Notes: generated by a model not told the origin, from the letters alone. DNA of 64,000 nucleotides from Nilaparvata lugens (GCF_014356525.2 NC_052508.1:55810497-55874496), one strand, 5' to 3'; positions 44,506-54,660 are shown, counted from the stretch's first letter. Made by a program: numbers and translations.

Positions 44506-45754
44506 AAGAGTAAGTTCCTTTGCTTCGCAGAGTTTGTTGCGTTGGAGGGAAAATGTTGATTTAATCCTTATGGAATAAATAATATTATAGTAATCGTGAG
44601 AAGTTTTAGGCTTTACATTTTCAATATTGTTATACGATTGCTAGTATGTTTCATGAAATCGAAATTTCCGACTGAAACATGAAAGGTGCTCATATCTCAA
44701 TCCTGAGTTTCCATACAAATCTGACCATGATTTGATCATAAGTATAGTTTTCTCTGCTATTATCTACTCTCTATACTACACTGTAATCATATTTTTCCGT
44801 CAAGGCTACTCTTGAATAGAAATAAAATATGATAACCCAAGTAACCTTTTTTAAAATAGGATACTTGGATTTTTAATTTTTATTTCTACAATGCAACTGT
44901 ATAATTTTGAGAAGGTCAGCTCAAGTTACACTGATCATTCAATTCGTAACTTTGTAAACTTGTTTAGACAGTCGTCCAATTGAGTAGACTCGTCCAATAA
45001 ATGGATGGAATCGATGCGGCAGGCCAGGATGGATAAAAATGGAAGTAAAGGCCGGAAAGAAAGCGATGGTGACACATAGGGAGCGTATCCCGAGGGATCC
45101 CAGCCAATAGGACCTCCTTCTTCCTCCCTGGAAGCATTACATCTCCCTCAGTCACTCGCTCGAAAGATCGCTTCGATAAAAGTAAATAAACTCACGAGCA
45201 AAGTTGAGGTTGACTTCTCTTCGGCTTGTCTTCAATTCCCTCCAGTTTCCTCTTTGATCTTTGTTCTCGACACATCCGTGAATAATTCATTCCACCGGCC
45301 AGTCGTCTGAGTTACAAACGAAAAAAACAACGGTGAAAAGAAAATTCTGTATCGCTCCTACACGTACCTAGCTTTGTTTATTTTTGTGAAGTTTCCATTA
45401 CAAAGTGAAACTATTTTGATAGAGTTCTGAAAGTGGTTTTCAAGTATAAAAGTGAATCACTTATTTGACTGGAGTTTCGTACCGTAGACTATTATATAAA
45501 TGATAATTGAAAGAGAGACATGATTCATAATCTGTCATAAGTGTCCTCCAATCAGTGATGGCTCCTCTGGGACAATGAAGTGAAAAATCCCTCGAAGCAT
45601 TATTTGTTTATTCTCTCTAGTGGACGAAAATGAGTCTGATCTTTTTTTCACGGTTCTCCAAGCAAGTCTGTATTTCCTCATATTAATTCTAAAGTGCAAC
45701 ATAATTTTAACAATAATAATAATAATTTCTCTGATTGTCAATGAATTGCATCCA
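44506..45754. other. Unique DNA, no gene
   Basis: No coding frame or repeat recognised. Confidence 0.4.
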
Positions 45755-46651
45755 GAGGAGTTTATTGACAAAACATATACATAGTTGTTATATTATACAT
45801 ACAAAATTGCTAATACTAAACTTAGTTCTAATTATGATACCCCACTATAATAATATGTGTCGAGGTGATCATAATATTCTTTTCTAAAACATGTATAAAA
45901 AATGTAATTAGTAATTTTAGTTATAAAGGTTTGTCAGTTATTAAAGGTAGAATAAAAATAAGACAGTAGTTCATTCTATATCCTATTTACAATGAGCTCC
46001 TCGGTCTGGTAAATGCCAGTATCATATAACCAATTCCGTACTGCTCTCTTAAATCTATTTATATTTATTTCGTCCTTTGCGATCTGCGGGATTTTATTGT
46101 AAATTCTAGGACCTAAATATTGTATTGATCTCTGACCAAAAGCTGCGTTCCTTCTGGGAACGAGAAGGAAATTCAGATTTCTAATTCTGGTGTTGTGGCT
46201 ATGGAATATTAAATCGGTAAAATTCGTATTATTCTTAATATAATTAAATTACTAAAACTAATACATTTAACTGTCTGACGCTGAGAACTCTACTTTCGGT
46301 GAACAATTCACTTGTTGGAAAACGGTTGTTTCTGTTTGCCATAACCTTAAGAATACGTTTCTGAGCTTTAAAAATTGAATCTATTAAGTTGTAATTTGCT
46401 GCACCCCAAACCAACAGTCCATATCTCAAAAGTGACTCTACAAGTGAGAAATATACTATTTTAATCATATCTTTAATAATTATATGAAGAAGCTTATAAG
46501 AATAATTATATGAAGTATGTACTCGTGACATACGCGTATATTTAACAGTAGTGCTAAGTCCTAGTCTGCGGTTAGCAATACTGTTGGCTTTATCATTGAG
46601 CAAGTACAAATTGATTAATTGAGTATTATACATTGTCGATGTTGATAACAC
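45755..46651 (-). mobile_element. Non-LTR retrotransposon, 5'-truncated 3' end
   Basis: The coding tail of a reverse transcriptase (45976-46651) is followed on the minus strand by about 220 bp of 3' UTR ending with TCAATAAACTC (AATAAA signal near 45760). 5' truncation is the usual outcome of target-primed reverse transcription. The boundary at the 3' side is set by the AATAAA; no poly(A) remains. Confidence 0.65.
45976..46651 (-). pseudogene. Reverse transcriptase tail, jockey-like non-LTR element
   Basis: The first part (46244-46651) contains KIVYFSLVESLLRYGLLVWG, then NLIDSIFKAQKRILKVMANR and TESRVLSVRQL: the region after the RT palm and thumb, recognisable in jockey/BS-type elements by the Y.SL..S.L.YG...WG and Q.R.LR motifs. 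A frameshift near 46235-46245 moves coding to a second frame with NTRIRNLNFLLVPRRNAAFG and QRSIQYLGPRIYNKIPQIAK, then FKRAVRNWLYDTGIYQTEEL, stopping at TAG (45976-45978). The catalytic FADD-type centre and the endonuclease are not present. Functionally dead. Confidence 0.8.
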
Positions 46652-46728
46652 GTTTCATTTTACTTTCAATCAAATAAACTCAATAAACAGGGAATTGACC
46701 ATGAAATCAAACGATTAATGATTATTAT

Positions 46729-46868
46729 TTCTCGCCACACTGCACAGAAAGCAGCAGTTTTCCAGTCCCTACGTAGATCTGAAAGGCATTTTTTGCAGAC
46801 GACTCTTGTCTGACGTCAGAACAGGTTTCTTTCCGGCTAAGGCCGGAAAGAGTACCCTTTCCGGCCGC
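46729..46868. repeat. Dispersed repeat family E, module 1 (copy 2)
   Basis: CCACACTGCACAGAAAGCAG through TACGTAGATCTGAAAGGCAT, then GACGTCAGA and three TTTCCGG-type words, matching 7735-7870. Here the minus-strand open frame seen at 7.7 kb is not preserved, since indels break it. Confidence 0.6.
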
Positions 46869-47325
46869 TAAATTTCAAGTGTTCTAAAACAGCTGACCAA
46901 AAAACTTTTCATTATTCGAGTTTATTATTCAATAATTAAAACATTTATAATAATATCATCTTATTGTCATTTGAAAGAATAAAAAAGTATAACTCAACCT
47001 CCCAGATAATTGAACATAATCTTTTAGGTTATTTAGACAAATCAGAATAAAAAATAATAATACTTGGACAATTTCCTGTTATTCAGTTTACATCAGATTT
47101 GCTAGAGCTATGACCTTCCACTTTTGCTTTCAGAAGTGCTTAATAAATAATTATTCTCATAAAATTATATATTGTTTATTTTTCTGTGTGGAGAAAAATA
47201 ACGTTCGCACCACGGGCAAAACTGTTTTTCCGGCTCTCAATCTTTTCTCGGCCTACGGCCTCTGACTTGAAAACCGATTTCGAGCCGAAAAAGTCTAATT
47301 TTCGGCCCTAGGTGCGAAATATACT
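46869..47325 (+). mobile_element. Dispersed repeat family E, modules 2+3 (copy 3)
   Basis: Same order as 12910-13464: AAATTTCAAGTGTTCTAAAA, CTCAACCTCCCAGATAATTG, CTAGAGCTATGACCTTCCAC, then TTCGCACCACGGGCAAAACT and GGTGCGAAATATACTATT. With module 1 immediately to the left, this is the most complete copy in the window (46729-47325, about 600 bp). Confidence 0.65.
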
Positions 47326-48136
47326 ATTCAATAAGAAAGAAGTCCAATTTAATCCTTTTCATGAGCAGAATAATAATATTTTCTGCATTATCAAGTTGTG
47401 TACCACCCTTTATTCTGATTCCGTATCCGTTCTTTAGAATATAGTCATCAATGTATGGCGTAGCTCTCATCCTGACATAGCTTAACGTGAATGAGGACTT
47501 CCCAACCTTCCCGGTGTTTGCTATAATATTTCATGGCATGTAGTTAATATTGTTGTCACTTCACCTGATCGGGGAAGCCTCATAGAAGACGTATCCCTCC
47601 TGCACCCCTTTCCCCAACTCGTGGGTTTCAGATGTGACTGGAATTTATTCCACAGCGTATTCACTGCAGTCTTTATCCTGAGCCAGCCGTACGCGCTGCT
47701 CTGCTAATGCGACAATGATGTTCATAAATCATGCTTTCCTACAGAGCCCGTCACTGAAATATAACCTCATGTCTAGGCATCAATCACTGTGCAATGCATA
47801 TTTCAGGTTGCCGCTCGCCCCAGACCTCCACCACCCCAGACCTCCAGCAGGCAATACATACTCATCTTCAAGGCAGCCTCTTCTGAACCAGGTCGTGAAG
47901 CGAAAGTGAAATCACTTGCCATTTCCATACAGTCATTTCTAAGCTACCAGTAGAGTGATTGAGCGTACCTTTCTGTTGATTCTACTAATGTTTGTTTTGC
48001 TCCAGCTCCCCTGTTCGTGGATCCTCCTTTGTCATTATTTATTGTGTATTTTACATTATGATTAGTATTTTTATTCTATCCACAATTATTTCTGTCTCCA
48101 TTATTCTCTCCCACCTGGTAGAGAGTTACTGGGAAG
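47326..48136. other. Unique DNA, no gene
   Basis: Mixed composition at 47440-47900 with CCCCAGACCTCCACCACCCC-type sequence but no open frame of interest and no repeat partner. Confidence 0.4.
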
Positions 48137-48396
48137 GATATTTTTAATATTCTTTCCAAAGAATGGACATTGATATGTCCAAAGCTCCGCCAATTTATGT
48201 AGATGCATTACAATATCATCTTGTATAGTTATTCCAAATTTATTTTTTCATATCATTGTATAGTTTAATAGTTAATTTTCTAGTTTATGCTATGTAAATT
48301 CATCTAAAACTTTGCTGTATTGTAAGCTATTGTATGAGTATATAAGCCACTATATATTGTCATCTACATAAATAAAGTACTCAATCAATCAATCAA
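48137..48396 (+). mobile_element. Retroposon 3' end, family A (copy 3)
   Basis: GGAAGGATATTTTTAATATT, then TGGACATTGATATGTCCAAA, GCTCCGCCAATTTATGTAGA, TTGCTGTATTGTAAGCTATT, AATAAAGTACTCAATCAATC: block order as in copies 1 and 2, with AATAAA 10 bases before the (ATCA)n tail. Confidence 0.8.
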
Positions 48397-48588
48397 TACC
48401 TAGGCTATTCCTTCCTAGATTATAGAGAATCTGAAATAATCTGTAACAATCTATAAATTATCTTCGCTGATGTATTTATTCCCTTCATGAATCTACAGTA
48501 CGGTATTTGATTTGCATGAAGTATTTTATGTGAATGAAGATCCACCGAATTTGATTCATTTGATTATATTGGTTTGATTTAGAATAAA

Positions 48589-48955
48589 TATCGGGGCACC
48601 GAGCTTCGCTCGTTATTTTTATTTATTTATAAACAGAACACAATTCTCTAAAATGATCGTGTTTATATTTCACAGCTGGCTATACGTCATCTTATGAATT
48701 TCGGGGATGCGATATTTTGTTTTTTCACATATTCACTTTTTTACTATCCACAGCTGTTTCAGTCAAGGATGAATTATACTTCTAATGTCGTTCAGCGAGT
48801 TTTCCAAAGGATGAGACCTAGAGCAATCGAATCTTTATATCATAAACCTACTATGTTCCAAATTTCGTGAAAATCGTTAGAGCCGTTTTCGAGATCCGTT
48901 AAACATAAATAACCAGATATATAAATACAGAAATTGCTCCCTTAATATAATAGGA
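48589..48955 (-). mobile_element. Non-autonomous Helitron (candidate)
   Basis: On the minus strand the 5' end reads TCCTATTATATTAAGGGAGC preceded by A; TCCTA(C/T)TA starts are well known in insect Helitrons. The body includes CGGATCTCGAAAACGGCTCT and AACGATTTTCACGAAATTTG, frequent in such elements. The 3' end is GAGCGAAGCTC hairpin, GGTGCCCCGATA, then T. The last four bases are GATA rather than CTRR, a variant. Length 367 bp, no ORF. Confidence 0.55.
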
Positions 48956-49816
48956 TATTATATTCTCACTTCAACAACTGATCAATATTTTTGGTTCATT
49001 AAGACTTAAATCACAAATAATTACAAATCAACTTAATTACATGTTATTTAGTCAAAATAAACGAAAAAATACTGATCTATCATACTGTAAGTTGTGTGCG
49101 ATTCCTATCAGGTTGCTGCAATCATAGAATTTCACAAATCTATGGAAATATTAATTCTTTACAGGATAAAATAAAATGCAATTCCACTCGGATATTCATT
49201 TCAGAAACATTTGTATGGAAGAGTTTATGGACTTCTTCGTCTGGGTTATTTTTTTCGTGTTTTTTTGCATCTGGGACTATTCAGGATTCAGTGATATGAA
49301 TTGAATTCCATATTTTACTGATGTGGTTCATCTGAGATTCTTTCATATTGGAAAAGGATCATTTCGAGGCTATTCGATTCCATTAATCAAATATTTGATC
49401 GTTCCATTGATATGTGGACACCAAAATTCAATGACTCTATTAATCTTTGGATCATGGACGCTTAGGTTTGACAGCATGATCCCGTCCTATCAAGCCTCTC
49501 ACATGATTGAACTTAATAAGCTGGAGCTAGACAATGACTTTCAACCCTTGAATTTCCCGGGTTCATTGAAGTCATCGCTTGTATCCACAGAGTGATCAAG
49601 ATAGAACAAGTTCCTATAGAGATAGTACACCAAATTTTCATTATTTCCTCTGTATTGTCTACTAAATATATTCAATGTACTCAAAATATGATGAGTTACG
49701 AAAAAATGTTGACAATATTACAAACTTTAATACGCAAACTTTTAGGGGTGATAAATTAGTGAACTCAACTCATCAACTACAAAGTGAAATGGGAACCCGG
49801 TTTCTCGAGTAAGAAC
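48956..49816. other. AT-rich DNA, no gene
   Basis: The plus ORFs 49096-49299 and 49323-49595 (67 and 90 codons) lie 24 bp apart in different frames and show no recognised domain. I do not call them. Confidence 0.35.
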
Positions 49817-50310
49817 TTTGACTGAAAGTCATAGTTCTATTGAACTGAAAGTCATAGTTCTATTTGACTGAAAGTCATAGTTCTATTTGACTGAAAGTCA
49901 TAGTTCTATTGAACTGAAAGTCATAGTTCTATTTGACTGAAAGTCATAGTTCTATTTGACTATAATAATAATATCGTGAGACCTGGCTGGCTCAGGTCTG
50001 GTGTCAGAGTTTTCAGGTCGCAACTTATCAATTTCAGGGCCTCTGACATGACCTAACGACTGCTTTTGAGGCAGCCGGGACCGACGGCTTTACGTGTCCA
50101 TCCGAAACATGGGAGTGGCCCGAGAAAAATATCTTGCCTGGGCTGGGATTCGAACCCGGGCCTTCTATTTGACTGAAAGTCATAGTTCTATTTAACTGAG
50201 TCATAGTACTATTGAACTGGAAGTCATAGTTCTATTGAACTGGAAGTCATAGTACTATTTGACTGAAAGTCATAGTTCTATTTGACTGGAAGTCATAGTT
50301 CTATTGACAG
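49817..50310 (+). repeat. 23 bp minisatellite split by a SINE
   Basis: About fourteen units of ACTGAAAGTCATAGTTCTAT plus TTG or TGA (variants ACTGGAAGTC, GTACTATT). Seven lie left (49817-49961) and about seven right (50163-50310) of the SINE. Some units substitute TTGAACTG for TTTGACTG, giving two interleaved subtypes. Confidence 0.9.
49962..50162 (-). mobile_element. tRNA-derived SINE, 5'-truncated at the B-box
   Basis: On the minus strand the copy starts GGCCCGGGTTCGAATCCCAG, an excellent Pol III B-box (GGTTCGAATCC). It continues with AGATATTTTTCTCGGGCCAC, GGTCATGTCAGAGGCCCTGA, CTGAAAACTCTGACACCAGA, and ends with an (ATT)n tail. The A-box half is missing. TTCTATTTGACT flanks both sides (49950-49961; 50163-50174), consistent with a 12 bp target duplication, although the minisatellite could mimic it. 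Confidence 0.8.
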
Positions 50311-51479
50311 TCAATAGAACTTTTACTGAATCATTGTTGATTTTGAACGAAGAGAAGAATCTAGTTATGAATAAAAATAATATGCACACTAAATAGCTTA
50401 TTATTGATGATCTGATGAACGTTTTTAAGCACAATCAAATAATTCCAGCTATAGATGGCGACAGATTCTAAGAAGTTGTCAACTTAAGAACTTTTGCGAT
50501 TCAGTAGAGCTGTAATTTTCTTGATAGATAATGGGAATGGGTTGAGAAGAGTTACGAGTCTTGGAAGAAAACAGAATAGAATAGATGTTTATTCCATCAA
50601 AACAACTTCAAAATACAATAATTATCATTAATAATAGTTCAGGATAATTTTAAAGAGAAGAATAAATGATATTGTAAAACCGTTTACTTATAAGTTATAT
50701 TGAAACAATATTATTAAGAGTTAAGAGCTCGAATAGAGTTCCATGAATACAATGATTCTTCATCAGAATATAGAAAATTGTCAGCGGTATAAGGTTCAAG
50801 ATACTATAGGCATTAAATAGCTTACGCTCAGACAGTGAATAGCTGTATTTAATTTTTTAAATTCTAATAGCTTTAGTTTAAGGTTGAATGCTGGTGAATG
50901 CGATGGAAGGTCGATAGAAAATGAGTTCAATAGGATACATTTTATTTCGAGGCTTGAATTGAATATCGATCGATAAAGGATATATATTATAGATGTGGAT
51001 ATGCGTTTGTTGGTTCACGTTGTACCAGCTCGTTAAACGTGCGATGCAGTTTAGGTGGGTCATATAAATGTTGATATTTCGTTGCATTATTGCAGCTGTT
51101 GGCCGGTTTAACGCCATGTGAGACAACCCTTTGCGGTTGTCGAACTACGGAAGCATTATGGCAGCAACAAGAGCATGTTTACAAAATGGCGAACGATAAA
51201 CGATTGTGTCAACACGACTCATATTGGCACCGGCAACCTTCCACAGTCTATTCTATCGGCAGCGAAGGTCTCAATTTATTACATTCCCTCTTATACTTAC
51301 CAATGAATTATAGGACTTTCAAAGATGATATACAACTCAACTGGTAACAACTTTTGGAAAATATCTCAGAAGACTTTTCAACCACATATTCTAAGAAACT
51401 GTATATTATAAGTATACAGTATACTATTAATGATAAAAATACTACCTATGATGAGAATACTACTAACACAGAGAAAACA
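50311..51479. other. AT-rich DNA, no gene
   Basis: Overlapping frames at 51090-51347 have no recognised domain. An AGTATACAGTATACTATT palindrome lies near 51411-51428. Nothing else stands out. Confidence 0.35.
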
Positions 51480-51655
51480 TAGCATAAGAAGATATTCCAT
51501 GTATATTTTACAAATTTCAAGTTGATTTTTGTTAACACAAGTTGAGTACTGTCCACTGCTGTCTATTATTACTGTTTTGGCTGAATGAGAGTGTGAGAAC
51601 AGCAGAGTATGAGAGACTACCAATGTCATAAAGCTCCACGTGAAAGAACTACTAT
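51480..51655 (-). mobile_element. MITE family 2 (copy 2), first part
   Basis: GCATAAGAAGATATTCCATG (left TIR), then ACTGTTTTGGCTGAATGAGA, GTGTGAGAACAGCAGAGTAT, GAGAGACTACCAATGTCATA: the inverse of the centre of 37606-37853. The copy is then interrupted by another MITE and resumes at 51871. Confidence 0.6.
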
Positions 51656-51868
51656 AGTAAGGTCCACGTTATAATGACAGAATTTGATCAACTTTGGTTT
51701 TGCTATCCTTGTCTATCATTCGACAAAGCCGGTGGTACTATCCTTTTCCAGGTCCACACCGATGCCAAATATGTTTTTGACAGTGTAGAAATATAATTAA
51801 TTGACGCAGAGAATCGGCATCGCTATTCTTTTATCTTTATCCACTGCCATTATAACGTGGACCGCACT
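51656..51868. mobile_element. TIR MITE family 4, nested insertion
   Basis: Ends AGTAAGGTCCACGTTATAAT (left) and, complemented, AGTGCGGTCCACGTTATAAT (right); TIR about 25 bp, 213 bp overall, no ORF. It sits inside the older family 2 MITE. Confidence 0.75.
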
Positions 51869-51870
51869 AT

Positions 51871-51960
51871 TAATAGTCCTATTGTAGAATAGGACTATTG
51901 GCTTGATTTTGACTGCAATTTGGAACATAAACGCCCTATACCATAGGATATCTCTATGAT
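51871..51960 (-). mobile_element. MITE family 2 (copy 2), second part
   Basis: AACATAAACGCCCTATACCA, then TAGGATATCTCTATGAT, matches the TIR of 37606-37853. Before it is a small AATAGTCCTA…TAGGACTATT hairpin at 51882-51910. Confidence 0.55.
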
Positions 51961-52096
51961 ACCACTCAGTAAGAAACTACTTTGTTAGTGTGGAAATACA
52001 AAATTAGAGGTTACGATATCTTATCATCTTTCGTAATATCTTAATATTGTCTCCTGCTTATGTGAGATCGTATAACATTGAATTCCTTTTTGTTCA

Positions 52097-52404
52097 AGAT
52101 ATGATGACAAGATATGTAGATATTTATACGTTTGTAAATTTGTACACCTTCTGAACAGTGGCCCACTTTAGTAAAGACATTTGGCGAATCCATCAGACTT
52201 TATCGGAATTATATTTATGCTCAAGAAATTATACAGTATATTATACTGTATACTGTATACTGTATACTTTCTTGAGCTATATATAATTCCGATAAAGTCT
52301 GATGGATTCGCCAAATGTCTTTATTGATAAAGTGGGCCACTGTTCAGAAGGTGTACAAATTTACAAACGTATTAATATCTACATATTTTGTCATAATATC
52401 TTTT
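52097..52404. repeat. Long palindrome, arms about 135 bp
   Basis: The left arm 52097-52228 and right arm 52267-52404 are complementary: TACGTTTGTAAATTTGTACA, CCTTCTGAACAGTGGCCCAC, CATTTGGCGAATCCATCAGA, CTTTATCGGAATTATAT. A central AT run (ACTGTATACTGTATACTGT) forms the loop region. One arm has a 4-base insertion (TTGA/TCAA). No ORF. Confidence 0.9.
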
Positions 52405-52507
52405 TAATGTTTTTTGGTGTTTTGTTACAAACTGAATAACCGAGCAAAGAGAATCTTCATTGACTTATCCATTATATTAGTTCATTAAGTTATATTGGTA
52501 AAGAAAA

Positions 52508-53111
52508 AGTTGACAATGTGCATTTTACTATTGATGGTAGGGTAGTGGAGAGAATGCCATCTTATATTTACCTGGGTACAGTTTTGATTGAGCAGTAGGG
52601 CCATTCTTAGGAGGGTAGGACTCGGATTGAAAAGGCGAGAGCGGCATTCAAAATCATGTCAAGAGTATTCAAGTCGCATAATTTGACCCTTGAACTGAAA
52701 ATTAGACTCCTCCGTTGTTATAAAGTTTCCATTTTGTTATATGGAGTTGAGTCTTGGACCCTGACTGAAACAACAACAAAGAAACTTGAAGCGTTCGAGA
52801 TGTGTCCTGAAATAGACGAATCCTGAAAATATCAACAGTAACTTCAACAACTCAATAAGAAGACGGAAATAATGTACACTGTCAAGAGACGAAAATTGGA
52901 GTATCTGGGACACATTATGAGGAATGGAACTAAATATCAGTTGTTGAAATGTGTACTACAGGGTAAAGTTCTTGGCAGGAGAGGTGTTGGTAGGAGACGA
53001 ATTTCCTTGTTAAAGAACTTGAGAACATGGTTTGCAGTGTCCACCCCGGAACTTTTTAGAGCGGCTGTCAACAAGATTATAATTGCCAGAATGATTGCCA
53101 ACACTCGGTAA
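52508..53111 (+). pseudogene. Reverse transcriptase tail, RTE-like non-LTR element
   Basis: Reading across breaks: FTIDGRVVERMPSYIYLGTV, a stop, then RIEKARAAFKIMSRVFKSHN, IRLLRCYKVSILLYGVESWT, LTETTTKKLEAFEM; a second break, then VKRRKLEYLGHIMRNGTKYQ, LLKCVLQGKVLGRRGVGRRR and AAVNKIIIARMIANTR, stop at 53111. YLG, LLYG.E.W and RRKL.YLGH.MR are hallmarks of the RT C-terminal region in RTE-type and related elements. At least two in-frame stops and one frameshift occur; the catalytic centre is not included. Only 53-79 codons remain open in any piece. Confidence 0.8.
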
Positions 53112-53138
53112 CGAATAGGCACCAGAAGAAGAAGAAGT

Positions 53139-53272
53139 AGAGCCTCATATTACTCTAAATAATATTATTTAGATTAATAATATCCATTATATTAGTTCAT
53201 TAAGTGGAGCCTCATATTACTCTAGATATTATTTATCTATTAAATATTATTTAGAATAATATGAGGCTCTAC
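53139..53272. repeat. Nested palindrome of short duplicated blocks
   Basis: GAGCCTCATATTACTCTA appears twice direct (about 53142 and 53208), and once inverted as AATAATATGAGGCTC (53256-53270). TCCATTATATTAGTTCATTA (53183) repeats the end of the left 88 bp repeat in direct orientation. Interleaved ATTATTTAGA words make the block strongly foldable. Confidence 0.75.
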
Positions 53273-53358
53273 TTAATGAACTAATATAATGGATAAGTCA
53301 ATGAAGATCCTCTTTGCTCGGTGATTCAGTTTGTAACAAGACACCAAAAACATTAAAA

Positions 53359-53699
53359 TTACGTTGTCGCGATGATAACAAGTCATCCAACAAGGGATGA
53401 GATACGAGTGGAATAATAACATTGAGGGAAAGCTACGATTGTCGCACAGTGAATGCACTATTGTGATACGGAGGCTGAATACATGTGAACAGGCTGCATG
53501 GTTGAATGGTGAACAGTCCCCGTCAAAGATCTTGGTCCTTATCCTCAATAAAAATCCTGGGTCCTTTATCCCACTGAAATGGGATATCCGTGAAATGCGA
53601 ACTGTCGTCATAGTGTTGCTACACTATTGCTATTGCCAAATTGTTGTATACTATTTGTAACGGATGTTAGCTAAGAGAATACGATGTAGGATAGGAGAC
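53359..53699. other. Unique DNA, no gene
   Basis: Overlapping frames on both strands (53273-53611, 53397-53660) show no domain. Nothing else seen. Confidence 0.4.
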
Positions 53700-54350
53700 T
53701 ATCAAATGTACTATGGAATGAAAGAAGGAGTGGTCAAAGAACTCGGATGAGTGAGAGAGAAGAAACAATAAAGTGAATAGGGAAGATGTTGTGGGGGATG
53801 TCTGACTGAGCAGTGATGAAGATGAAGTTGTAGTGAGTAGTGATAGAGTGATGATTGAGAGAAAAGATGGAGTGAGGATAGGTTGAAAGAAGATGGAGAG
53901 TGGAAAACATGTACAAGTAGGGAGAAAGACGTGAAGAGAATGAGGGTCACTTCATCAAGGATAATAAAGTGGATAAGAAAGAGGTAGTGGAGGTATCTGA
54001 CAGAATAGTGATAAAAATGAGGTTATAGTGATGGATAGATGATGGAGAGGAAGAAAATAGAATGGTACCAAGTTGAACAGAGATAGAGGTGGAAAAGTGT
54101 GCAATGGACAAAGAGAAAGAGGTTGATCCCATCAAGGAAAGAGAGGAGAAAATGAGTGAGAATAAACTGGAGTGGTTAATACAAATAATGAAGTACCAAG
54201 CAGAGATTACAATGGGGATTGGAAAGTAATTATTCAATGGAGAAGAGGATTCTAGAAGATGAACGATTCAAGAAAGGAAACAAAATGAAATCGGAAAGAT
54301 GAAACGTTGATAGAAGAGAAGAAAGAGACAAAAGATATAAGAGTTGTAGA
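53700..54350 (+). repeat. Purine-rich tract with a diverged internal duplication
   Basis: A+G-rich plus strand. Two units of about 200 bp can be lined up: GTGATGAAGATGAAGTTGTA / GTGATAAAAATGAGGTTATA, preceded by ATGTCTGAC / GTATCTGAC. The Ser/Leu/His-rich minus-strand frames are shadows. Confidence 0.55.
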
Positions 54351-54586
54351 ATATTGAATGAAAAAGACTAAGAAATTGTCAAAAAACCACTGATTTATTG
54401 ATAATTAGAAAGACCGGTTTCGGTTATTACACCATTGTCAATCTCTGATAATCTGAATCTCTGATAAACCGAAACCGGTCTTTCTAATTATCAATAAATC
54501 AGTGGTTTTTTGACAATTTCTTAGTCTTTTTCATTCAATATGAATAATTACCACAATATCAACTTCTCAACTACACAAAAAGAGTT
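54351..54586 (-). mobile_element. Fold-back retroelement end (Penelope-like candidate), copy 2
   Basis: Palindrome 54351-54541 (ATTGAATGAAAAAGACTAAG … inverted), followed by the 45-50 bp lead found left of copy 1 but here on the right and reversed (TACCACAATATCAACTTCTC). So the unit is lead + palindrome and the two copies are in opposite orientation. Each arm holds the CCGAAACCGGTCTTTCTAAT phrase; one keeps TCTGATAAACCGAAAC, a shortened hammerhead-like core. Confidence 0.55.
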
Positions 54587-54660
54587 GTAGAACAAGAAGA
54601 AGAATAAGAAGAAGAAGAAGAAGAAGAAAATAAGAAGATGGAAGTGGTAGTGAAGCAGTA
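54587..54660 (+). repeat. (GAA)n microsatellite
   Basis: GAAGAAGAATAAGAAGAAGA and continuing GAA units. It starts directly at the end of the fold-back copy. Confidence 0.85.

Larger units (their letters stand above)
52403..53358. repeat. Inverted repeat pair (88 bp) flanking an RT relic
   Basis: Left copy 52403-52490 (TTTTAATGTTTTTTGGTGTT, GTTACAAACTGAATAACCGA, CATTGACTTATCCATTATAT) is inverted at 53271-53358 (ACTTAATGAACTAATATAAT … ACACCAAAAACATTAAAA). They bracket the reverse-transcriptase fragment exactly enough to suggest one composite unit. The left copy starts where the preceding palindrome ends. Confidence 0.85.

Noticed and set aside
44820..44900. Fourth hammerhead-like fold-back, because of a phrase similar to the 34.7 kb arm.
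   Set aside because: No inverted partner and no GAAAC core.
50135..50162. tRNA gene suggested by the GGTTCGAATCC B-box.
   Set aside because: No cloverleaf; the body and the copy at 21261 show it is a SINE.
49817..50310. CRISPR-like array of 23 bp repeats.
   Set aside because: Units are contiguous with no unique spacers; an ordinary minisatellite.
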